9,103 bases of DNA from Elusimicrobiota bacterium (GTDB lineage: Bacteria; Elusimicrobiota; Elusimicrobia; UBA1565; UBA9628), in NCBI GenBank assembly GCA_028717525.1, contig JAQUNT010000059.1, positions 1 to 9,103 on the forward strand, given 5' to 3'. Under the pieces are notes generated by a model. That model was given only the letters and a program-made list of their open reading frames with translations. It was not told the origin of the DNA and did not search any database. Shown piece by piece: positions 1 to 7,888 of this stretch. A program made the translations under genes and the position numbers. Position 1 is the stretch's first letter, and every line of letters begins with the position of its first letter.

Positions 1-1
1 G

Positions 2-658
2 GGCGCGGGCCTGCACGCCATCCTCTGCGCCAAGCTCGGGGCGCGCCAAGTCTTCGGCATCGACGTGAGCGCCGATGCGGTCCGGGCCGCCCGGCGCAAC
101 GCGCGGCTCAACGGGGTGGCCGGCCGCTGCCGGTTCCTGCTGGGCTCCTTCGCGGAGCGCCTGCCCCGGCTGCCCTGCCGGCCCGACCTCATCGTCTCGA
201 CTTTGCCCAGCACTCCCGAGGACAGCCGCCTCATGAGCGAGCCGGCCATGCTCCGGACTCCGCTGGTGGCGCGCTACCTCAGCGGCGGCCGGGACGGCGT
301 CGAGCTGTCGGTAGCGCTCGTGAAGGCCGCGCGGCTCAGCCTGGCCCCGGGAGGCCGGCTGCATCTGCACCTGGTGGACTGGGCCGCTTCCCGGCGTACC
401 TTGGCCGCGCTCCGGAGCTGCGGCTTCCGCGTGCGGGAGCTGTTCCGGGCCGGCATCCCGCTCTGGGGGCAGAGGTGCAACGCCGCGGACGCCGTCCTGG
501 AGCGCGCCCGGCTCCGGCCCTGGCGGGTGCGCTTCGCCGAGCTGCCCCGGGGCCGCGGCAACAGGGTGAGCGTCGTCGAGGCCAGGCTGGGGGTCGAGCC
601 CGCCGGCGGCCCCCCCAGGGCCGCAGAAGCCGTGGTGGAGGTCGCGACATGTCCTTGA
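2..658 (+). CDS. Class I SAM-dependent methyltransferase, HemK/PrmC-like, 5'-truncated by the window edge
   Basis: The reading frame is open from base 2, so the true start lies outside the window; 218 residues are visible. The first visible residues are GAGLHAILCAKLG, the glycine-rich SAM-binding loop (motif I). They are followed by GIDVSADAVRAARRNARLNG, the acidic ribose-binding strand and helix, and by DLIVSTLPSTP where HemK/PrmC enzymes carry the NPPY substrate motif. Further on, GGRDGVELSVALVKAARLSLAPGGRLHLHL matches the family's later strand and helix. The fold is therefore secure, but the catalytic NPP(Y/F) motif reads STLP here, so glutamine N5-methylation of release factors should not be assumed; a small molecule, sugar or other protein is equally possible. 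The stop overlaps the next gene's start by 10 bases, suggesting translational coupling with the sulfatase-fold gene. Substrate unknown. Confidence 0.8.
   Translation, partial: GAGLHAILCAKLGARQVFGIDVSADAVRAARRNARLNGVAGRCRFLLGSFAERLPRLPCRPDLIVSTLPSTPEDSRLMSEPAMLRTPLVARYLSGGRDGVELSVALVKAARLSLAPGGRLHLHLVDWAASRRTLAALRSCGFRVRELFRAGIPLWGQRCNAADAVLERARLRPWRVRFAELPRGRGNRVSVVEARLGVEPAGGPPRAAEAVVEVATCP
637..641 (+). promoter_or_regulatory. Shine-Dalgarno site that sets the sulfatase start
   Basis: GGAGG lies 7 bases upstream of the ATG at 649, inside the end of the methyltransferase gene. It supports the 649 start over the longer open frame that extends back to 475, which is only a shadow of the methyltransferase. 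Confidence 0.75.
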
Positions 659-1988
659 CCGCTTGGGCCGTCTCCTTGACGCTGGCGCAGCATCTCTGGG
701 CGGCCGCCGCGCCCGCGGTCCGGCCCCGCAACGTCCTCATCATCGCCGCCGACACCCTGCGCGCCGACCATCTGGGCCTGCACGGCTACAAGTATCCGAC
801 CAGCCCCAACATCGACCGCCTCGCCGCCCGGGGCGTGGTGTTCGACCGGGCCTTCTCGCAAGGCTCCTACACCCTGTCGGGCTTTGCGAGCCTGTTCACC
901 TCGCGCTACCCGGAGCAGCACGGTGCCGTCAACAAGAGAACGGCCATCAGGGATTCCGAGACCATGCTGACCGAGGTCTTCCAGCAGGCCGGCTATCGCA
1001 CGGCCGGCTTCACCGGCGGACCGAACCTGGCTCTGCAGTACGGCTTCGGCAAGGGCTTCGACACCTACCTCAGCGGCGACCTGCCCCGGCAGCTGGACGC
1101 CTACATCCCGGTGGCCCTGAAGTGGATCCAGAAGGACCGCGCCAAGCCTTTCTTCCTGTTCCTGCAACCCCAGGACGTGCATCCGCCCTTCGACGTGCTC
1201 GAGCTCCCCGAACCGGAGCGGGACCGCTGGGACCCGGGCGACCATGAGCGGACCGAGCGCTTCATGGGCACCTTCTACTTCTTCCGGGCCTTCAACGGCG
1301 AACCCTACGCCACCAACAAGCCCGAGCCCTCGGAATGGCTCAAGAAGGAGATCGCGGCCGCGGCCAAGGATCCCCGCACCGGCCGCCACATGGCTTCGAT
1401 CTACGACGACCGGGTCGCGCATCTGGACGCCAGCCTGGGTCGGTTCTTCGCGGAGCTGCAGCGCCTGGGGGTCATGGAGGACACCGTGGTGGTCCTGCTG
1501 TCCGACCACGGCACGCTCTTCGGAGAGGGCGGCAAGTTCAGCCACAGCAACCACATGTCCACCCACGACGGGATCTTCCACGTGGTCCTGGCCGTTTGGG
1601 CGCCGGGTCTGGCGCCGCGCCGCGTGGGCTCCCTGGTGGAGCTGGTGGACGTGGCCCCGACCTTGCTGGAGCTGGCGGGGCTGCCCAAGCCCGCGCCGTT
1701 CGAAGGGCGCAGCCTCCTGACCTTGATGCGCGGCCGGGAGGACGCCCCGGAGCGTCCGGTGTTCGGGGCGGCCACCGCCACCTGGAACGACTCCGGCGAG
1801 ATCAAGCACTACGTCAGGGACTCGCGCTGGAAGCTGGTCTCCGAGGAGCCGGGCGGCCAGACCACCCTCTACGACCTGGCGGCCGACCCCGAGGAGGTCC
1901 GGGACGTCAGCGCGGACCATCCGGACGTGGCCCAGCGGCTCTCCGGCGTGCTGACCCGCCACCTGCAGCGGCTTCTGGCCAGGCCGGA

Positions 1989-1992
<4 letters not shown>
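649..1992 (+). CDS. Sulfatase-family (alkaline phosphatase superfamily) hydrolase with Thr at the nucleophile position
   Basis: 447 residues, close to full length for the family. Residues 1-23 are hydrophobic and end in an AAAAPA stretch like a Sec signal, but the n-region has no Lys or Arg, so export is likely rather than certain. Core motifs follow in order: NVLIIAADTLRADHLG (28-43, metal-binding Asp35 and Asp40), TSPNIDRLAARGVVFDRAF (51-69), the nucleophile region YTLSGFASLFTSRYPEQHG (74-92), FLFLQPQDVHPPF (169-181), YDDRVAHLDASLGRFF (252-267), and the metal site LSDHG (284-288) with His302 and His306 downstream. At the formylglycine position (CxPSR in classical sulfatases) the residue is Thr75, with Ser77 for Pro and Phe79 for Arg. 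A formylglycine sulfatase is therefore unlikely; phosphoester hydrolysis or phosphotransfer through Thr is plausible. It overlaps the methyltransferase by 10 bases, and its stop shares CTAG with the opposing ABC gene. Confidence 0.87.
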
Positions 1993-4463
<2,471 letters not shown>

Positions 4464-4465
4464 GC

Positions 4466-5245
4466 TCAGGGCTCCATCATGCGGTCCACGAGGTGGTACT
4501 CATAGCGGCGCATCAGGTAGTATCCGGCGGCGCAGAGGAGCAGCCCTTCCAGGAGCGGCACCGCGAACGACGGCCAGAGGGGGATGGTCCCGTCGATGAG
4601 GCAGCCCCTGGCCGCGATGAGGATCTGGGTGATGGGGTTGTAGAGCAGGAGGGTCCTCTTGCCCTCGCTGATGATGGAGAGGGGATAGAAGACCGGGGTG
4701 ACGTAGAAGAGGGCCATGGTCAGCACCTCCCAGATGCGCTCGATGTCCCGGTACTCGGCCGCGATCAGAGGCAGGAAGAAGGAGACTCCGGTCACGAAGA
4801 CGATCTGCACGGCGATGACCGCGGGCAGGAACAGCCAGGTGAGCTTGGGCTCCACGCGGAAGGCGAGGACGAACCCCAGCAGCAGGACCAGCTCCACGAC
4901 GAATGGGATCAGGGTGGAACCGATGGTCGAGAACAGGATGATCTCCCGGGGGAACTTGTAGTTCTTGATGAGCGAGCGGCGCCGCGAGAAGCTGGTCAGG
5001 GCCAGGCAGGTGGTGCGCTGGAAGAAGTTCCATAGGACGATGCCGATGAGCAGATAGGCCGCGTACATGTCCACGAACTTGCCCAGCCAGCGCACGAAGA
5101 GCAGATACAGGACGATGAACATGAGCAGGGGGTAGAGGAGCGTCCAGAGGAAGCCCAGGACGGTGCCCTGCTCCCGCAGCTTGAACTCGACCCAGGTCAA
5201 CTCCCGGAGCAGGCGCCAGAAGGCGGGCAGGCGGCCTTGGTCCAT
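4466..5245 (-). CDS. Wzm-like ABC-2 permease of a polysaccharide exporter
   Basis: 259 residues, the usual size for Wzm/TagG-type permeases. The cytoplasmic N-terminus LLRELTWVEFKLREQGTVLGFLWTLLYPLL (12-41) is the classic amphipathic interface helix leading into the first membrane span. About six spans are visible (29-51, 58-75, 108-128, 135-160, 173-192, 227-246). NYKFPREIILF (95-105) matches the conserved cytoplasmic loop after the second span. The pair Wzm/Wzt exports lipid-linked O-antigen, teichoic acid or related glycans across the inner membrane using ATP. It is the first gene of a two-gene operon; the ATPase gene follows after 2 bases. The start at 5245 is favoured because it begins the interface helix and lies just below a good -10 box. 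The exported substrate cannot be told from the sequence. Confidence 0.92.
   Translation of the reverse strand: MDQGRLPAFWRLLRELTWVEFKLREQGTVLGFLWTLLYPLLMFIVLYLLFVRWLGKFVDMYAAYLLIGIVLWNFFQRTTCLALTSFSRRRSLIKNYKFPREIILFSTIGSTLIPFVVELVLLLGFVLAFRVEPKLTWLFLPAVIAVQIVFVTGVSFFLPLIAAEYRDIERIWEVLTMALFYVTPVFYPLSIISEGKRTLLLYNPITQILIAARGCLIDGTIPLWPSFAVPLLEGLLLCAAGYYLMRRYEYHLVDRMMEP
4472..4475 (-). promoter_or_regulatory. Shine-Dalgarno site for the Wzt-like gene
   Basis: On the minus strand GGAG lies 8 bases before the ATG at 4463, within the last codons of the permease gene. This supports the chosen start and translational coupling of the two exporter genes. Confidence 0.6.
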
Positions 5246-5247
5246 GC

Positions 5248-5276
5248 CTGAGATACTATCACATTTGTTGTATTAT
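5248..5276 (+). promoter_or_regulatory. Candidate promoter for the radical SAM gene, back to back with the exporter promoter
   Basis: CTGAGA (5248-5253, 4 of 6 to TTGACA) and TATTAT (5271-5276, 5 of 6 to TATAAT) are separated by 17 bases. The predicted transcription start, about 5283, falls at the ATG at 5285, so the mRNA would be leaderless or nearly so; no Shine-Dalgarno site is seen. The -10 boxes of the two divergent promoters overlap, so RNA polymerase could occupy only one at a time. Confidence 0.45.
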
Positions 5277-5277
5277 A
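5272..5277 (-). promoter_or_regulatory. Candidate -10 box for the exporter operon
   Basis: Read on the minus strand the box is a perfect TATAAT, directly preceded by TG, 26 bases before the permease ATG. No good -35 is visible at 17 bases, where the sequence runs into the radical SAM gene. The 39-bp gap is strikingly AT-rich against its surroundings. Confidence 0.55.
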
Positions 5278-5284
5278 CAGGCCC

Positions 5285-6142
5285 ATGCGCTCGTCCGGGC
5301 ACATGCACTGGAACATCGCGGACTGGTGCAACTACCGCTGCTCCTATTGCTGCGAAGGGCGCTCGGAGCCGGCCCCCGAACAGCGCTTCATCGACGAGGG
5401 CATGATCGCCGCCGGCTTGGCCTTCCTCTCCGGCCTGCCGCGGCCCTGGGTCGTGAGGCTGAGCTCCGGTGAGCCTTCCGCCCATCCGGGCCTGCTGGAT
5501 TTGGTCCGGCGCATCTGCGCCCTGGGCCACCGGGCGGCCATGGAGACCAACCTCTCGCTGCCGGCGGAGCGCTACCTCGCCTTCATCGCAGCCGCCGGCG
5601 GCGGGCTGGCGTATCTCCATGCCAGCCTGCATCTGGAGCAGGCGGACCCTGAGGAGTTCCTCGCCAAATGCCTGCGCCTGCAGGAATCCCTGCGCGGCCA
5701 AGGCGTGCAGGACAAGCTGCAGGTCTCCGCCGTCGCGCTGCCCGAGCGCCTGGCGCAGATCGGAGAGCTGGCCGACCGCCTGCGCCGGCAGGGCTTGGTC
5801 CTGATCCTGCAGGACTGCTATGACCGGCGGCGGCGGGCCTTCCGGCCTGCGCCGGGCGGCGCCATCTCGGCTCAATGCCGTCGGGAAGCCGTGGCGGAAT
5901 TCAACCGGGAGGCGGGCGGCCCCCGGGGGCGCCTCTGCGCCGCCGGCCTGCGCTGGCTCCTGCTCGACTTCTCCGGCCGTCTGTGGCGCTGCCAGGCCGC
6001 GCGCAGGGAGGAGCAGGCCTCCCGGCTGGCGGAGTCCCGGGGATTCCTGGGGGATCTGCGCCGCGGCGGGGGCAGGCGCCTCGGGAAGCCGGAGCCGTGT
6101 CCCTATGAATGCTGTCTTTGCCCCGGGCGCGCTATAGAGTAG
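5285..6142 (+). CDS. Short radical SAM enzyme with a cysteine-rich SPASM/twitch-like C-terminus
   Basis: 285 residues. The N-terminus WNIADWCNYRCSYC (9-22) holds the radical SAM [4Fe-4S] motif C-x3-C-x2-C (Cys15, 19, 22, with an extra Cys23). SSGEP (60-64) is the GGEP-type SAM-binding motif. The C-terminus has Cys218, then G-x4-C ending at Cys236 (DFSGRLWRC), then CPYECCLCP (272-280), giving Cys272, 276, 277 and 279. The order C...G-x4-C...C-rich tail is that of twitch/SPASM domains, which hold auxiliary clusters in peptide-modifying and some sugar or cofactor enzymes. It is shorter than typical SPASM proteins (about 350-450), so perhaps only one auxiliary cluster is bound. It ends 6 bases from a small leader-type peptide gene on the opposite strand, a candidate substrate. 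The start at 5285 could instead be Met7 at 5303. Function unknown. Confidence 0.85.
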   Translation: MRSSGHMHWNIADWCNYRCSYCCEGRSEPAPEQRFIDEGMIAAGLAFLSGLPRPWVVRLSSGEPSAHPGLLDLVRRICALGHRAAMETNLSLPAERYLAFIAAAGGGLAYLHASLHLEQADPEEFLAKCLRLQESLRGQGVQDKLQVSAVALPERLAQIGELADRLRRQGLVLILQDCYDRRRRAFRPAPGGAISAQCRREAVAEFNREAGGPRGRLCAAGLRWLLLDFSGRLWRCQAARREEQASRLAESRGFLGDLRRGGGRRLGKPEPCPYECCLCPGRAIE

Positions 6143-6148
6143 CGCCGG

Positions 6149-6265
6149 TCAATAGCTGTGGGCGAGGGCGGTCTTGGAGAGCTCGCCGTGGCGGGTGAGC
6201 CGCGGCTTGGAGTACTTCTTCCGCTTGGTATTCTTGCCGGCAGAGATGCGGGTCTTCTTTGCCAT
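6149..6265 (-). CDS. Candidate RiPP precursor peptide (38 residues) with lasso-type leader motif
   Basis: The peptide is very basic at its N-terminus (MAKKTRISAGKNTKRKK) and continues YSKPRLTRHGELSKT, ending ALAHSY. Tyr18, Pro21, Leu23, Gly27 and Thr32 reproduce the Y-x2-P-x-L-x3-G-x4-T leader motif that RRE domains bind in lasso and related RiPP systems. If Thr32 is the -2 residue, as in lasso leaders, the core is only LAHSY. That is too short for a lasso ring and has no acidic acceptor, so it is not a classical lasso peptide. A C-terminal Tyr recalls PQQ and mycofactocin precursors, where radical SAM enzymes act on Tyr, but this is analogy only. An in-frame ATG at 6406 would give 85 residues, but that extension overlaps the promoter and the start of the next gene. 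Convergent with the radical SAM gene; no RRE, protease or cyclase gene is in the window. Confidence 0.6.
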   Translation of the reverse strand: MAKKTRISAGKNTKRKKYSKPRLTRHGELSKTALAHSY

Positions 6266-6275
6266 CTTATGAGCT

Positions 6276-6304
6276 AGTTTAACATCCTCTGCCCGGCTGG
6301 TCAA
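6276..6304 (-). promoter_or_regulatory. Candidate promoter of the small peptide gene
   Basis: On the minus strand, TTGACC (6304-6299, 5 of 6 to TTGACA), a 17-base spacer, and TAAACT (6281-6276) preceded by TG-T, an extended -10. The predicted start is near 6269, about four bases before the ATG at 6265, so the transcript would be almost leaderless. This favours the 38-residue product over the 85-residue reading. Confidence 0.55.
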
Positions 6305-6327
6305 GGGGAATCCCCGCGAATCCCCGC
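6305..6327. repeat. Palindrome and 10-bp tandem repeat abutting the peptide promoter; operator candidate
   Basis: GGGGAATCCCC (6305-6315) is an inverted repeat of GGGGA/TCCCC around a central A. It overlaps two head-to-tail copies of GAATCCCCGC (6308-6317 and 6318-6327). The palindrome touches the -35 box of the peptide promoter at 6304, a typical place for a regulator site. No regulator gene is in the window. Confidence 0.4.
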
Positions 6328-6381
6328 GCTGGCCCTGAGCTTCATCGGAGACCGGGATCGTCCACGGGCTGCCAGAGGAAA

Positions 6382-6390
6382 TGTTACGAT
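6382..6390 (+). promoter_or_regulatory. Extended -10 promoter for the first SGNH gene
   Basis: TG-T-TACGAT forms an extended -10 element; the 11-mer TGTTACGATAG differs by one base from that before the second SGNH gene. No clear -35 is seen. The predicted start, about 6397, falls at the GTG at 6399, again suggesting a leaderless mRNA. Confidence 0.45.
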
Positions 6391-6398
6391 AGCCTGCG

Positions 6399-7832
6399 GT
6401 GGTCAAGAAGGCATTGTTGTCGTTGACGAGCCTCGGGCTCTTCTTCTCCGTCCTCGAGTTCTCGGCAAGACGCGTCGTTGCCTCCCGAGGGCCGGTCCTG
6501 TTGCGGGATGGGATCTATGTGAATACCCTGCCTCTGGTCACGGGCGTCGCTCCGCCGTCCATGCGTCCGCTTCTGGACGGCGCGCGCCTTCCGGAAAGAA
6601 AGCCGCCGGGAGAGGCGCGGATATTCGTCTTTGGAGAATCCAGCGTCGAGGGCGCCCCTTTGGACGTCAACGCATCGCCGCCTACCATGCTGTACGATAG
6701 GCTGGCTCGGGCCTATCCCAACCGCGCCATCAAGGTGATCAACATGGGGATGACGGCCTCGATATGCGCCAACACCTACTATCAACTGCTCTATGCGCGC
6801 CGTTATGAACCTGACGTCCTCATATTCTACATGGGGATGAATGATGGCGGCGGGCACATGCCTGGCGAGCAGAGCTGGCCTGTGACCCGCCCCCTATTCC
6901 ACAGATTCTGGCGCGGGCTCATGGAAAGGTCCCAGTTGTTCTGGTGCGCGAAGGTCTATGGCCCCCCGTTCTTGTGGTCCCTCCGGTCCAGGAGTCCGAA
7001 TCGGGATCTGACGCAGGAGCGGGGGACCGGGGACCCTTTCCCGGAATGGGCCGACCTGCTCGTGAGGATCGCGGCGTCGACCGGGGCCAAAGTGATCGTG
7101 ACGACGCCGGTCCGCAGCGCGGTCTCGGAAATAGAACCTGCCATCCATTCGGTCGCTGCAGCGCCGGATGACTCGGTCCCCATGAGGGATGATTATCGGA
7201 GACTGCTGGCGTGCCGATTGACGGATGCTTGTGATTTCATCGCCCTTTTCAAGGAGCAGGCGACAGGGGGGGAAGATCCGCCGCTGGATCGGCACCTGCG
7301 GAAGGCGGATGCAAAGGCGGAAGCATGGAAGAGCGCCGCGGATCGCTATGGCGCGGAACTCATAGATTTTCATTCCGCGCTCGAGGACCTGTCGCCGCAT
7401 CGAGTCGTGGCGGACAGGTATTTCGCCGATGAGATACATTTGACGCCCGAGGGTTACGGCTTCCTCGCCCGATTGTGGTTCGAGCACATCAGCGGGTCTT
7501 GGGATGGGAGGAAGCCGCGGGCACCGAGCCCCCCGGTCTACGATGACGTGAAGGAATATTATAAGGCCGCCAAGAACAACGGCATGGCCGTGTTCATGAT
7601 GTACTTGGCGAGAGGCTGGTATTTGACCGCCGTCCCAGGCCTGGAAATGGTCGCCCAGCACTGCCCCGGCGGGGAACGCGACGGACTAGCCGATGTTTCC
7701 CTCGGCTGGCTGCGTCAAAGAGCGGGACTTCCGGCAGGGGGTTCCCGGGAGTTCGCCAAGAAAGTCAAAGCCTTCAATCCCAAGAGGGAGTTCGCCGGGA
7801 AGGTCAAAGGCTTCCGATCCCTGGCCCGGTAA
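6399..7832 (+). CDS. Membrane-anchored SGNH/GDSL hydrolase or acyltransferase with C-terminal basic repeat
   Basis: 477 residues from a GTG start. Residues 3-22 form a hydrophobic anchor after Lys-Lys. The SGNH blocks are intact: block I FVFGESSVEG (76-85, nucleophile probably Ser81), block II NMGMTAS (115-121, Gly117), block III MGMNDGG (145-151, Asn148), block V DEIHLTPEGY (344-353, Asp344 and His347). Such enzymes remove or transfer acyl groups, often acetyl groups on polysaccharides; the substrate here is unknown. After the catalytic domain, residues 380-445 look helical, followed by a duplicated basic 13-residue segment at the C-terminus. Codon third positions carry more A and T than the exporter genes, which may hint at a different origin. 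A second, more divergent SGNH gene follows 56 bases later with its own promoter. The start is supported mainly by the anchor reading; no Shine-Dalgarno site is visible. Confidence 0.82.
   Translation: MVKKALLSLTSLGLFFSVLEFSARRVVASRGPVLLRDGIYVNTLPLVTGVAPPSMRPLLDGARLPERKPPGEARIFVFGESSVEGAPLDVNASPPTMLYDRLARAYPNRAIKVINMGMTASICANTYYQLLYARRYEPDVLIFYMGMNDGGGHMPGEQSWPVTRPLFHRFWRGLMERSQLFWCAKVYGPPFLWSLRSRSPNRDLTQERGTGDPFPEWADLLVRIAASTGAKVIVTTPVRSAVSEIEPAIHSVAAAPDDSVPMRDDYRRLLACRLTDACDFIALFKEQATGGEDPPLDRHLRKADAKAEAWKSAADRYGAELIDFHSALEDLSPHRVVADRYFADEIHLTPEGYGFLARLWFEHISGSWDGRKPRAPSPPVYDDVKEYYKAAKNNGMAVFMMYLARGWYLTAVPGLEMVAQHCPGGERDGLADVSLGWLRQRAGLPAGGSREFAKKVKAFNPKREFAGKVKGFRSLAR
7746..7823 (+). repeat. 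Imperfect 39-bp tandem duplication at the 3' end of the first SGNH gene
   Basis: Two in-frame units encode REFAKKVKAFNPK (residues 450-462) and REFAGKVKGFRSL (463-475). Eight of the first ten residues are identical and the DNA is clearly related. The result is a basic amphipathic tail after the catalytic domain. Confidence 0.8.
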
Positions 7833-7858
7833 CCGGCCTGCCCTCCCTGCGGTCTATT

Positions 7859-7867
7859 TGTTACCAT
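7859..7867 (+). promoter_or_regulatory. Extended -10 promoter for the second SGNH gene
   Basis: TG-T-TACCAT within TGTTACCATAG, almost the same as the element before the first SGNH gene. No convincing -35 is visible. The predicted start near 7874 leaves a leader of about 15 bases containing a weak GAAGAG ribosome site (7876-7881) before the GTG at 7889. Confidence 0.45.
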
Positions 7868-7888
7868 AGAGCCGAGAAGAGACCGCGC

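Noticed and set aside
274..1962. Long open frame (562 codons) opposite the methyltransferase and sulfatase genes
   Set aside because: It lacks recognisable motifs and has a low-complexity composition. It is the antisense shadow of a GC-rich gene with clear family motifs.
6143..6148. Transcription terminator between the radical SAM and peptide genes
   Set aside because: Only six bases separate the two stops and no hairpin with a T-run is visible there.
6149..6265. Classical lasso peptide precursor
   Set aside because: The segment after the leader Thr is about five residues with no Asp or Glu at ring positions 7-9. No lasso cyclase (asparagine-synthetase-like) or protease gene is in the window.
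6381..6392. Mini-ORF ATG TTA CGA TAG after an AGAGG, as a possible uORF
   Set aside because: It coincides with the extended -10 element and would lie upstream of the predicted transcript start, so it is probably not transcribed.
6149..6406. 85-residue version of the small peptide
   Set aside because: The extra 47 residues overlap the peptide's own -35/-10 boxes, the GAATCCCCGC repeats and the start of the first SGNH gene, and read like translated non-coding DNA.
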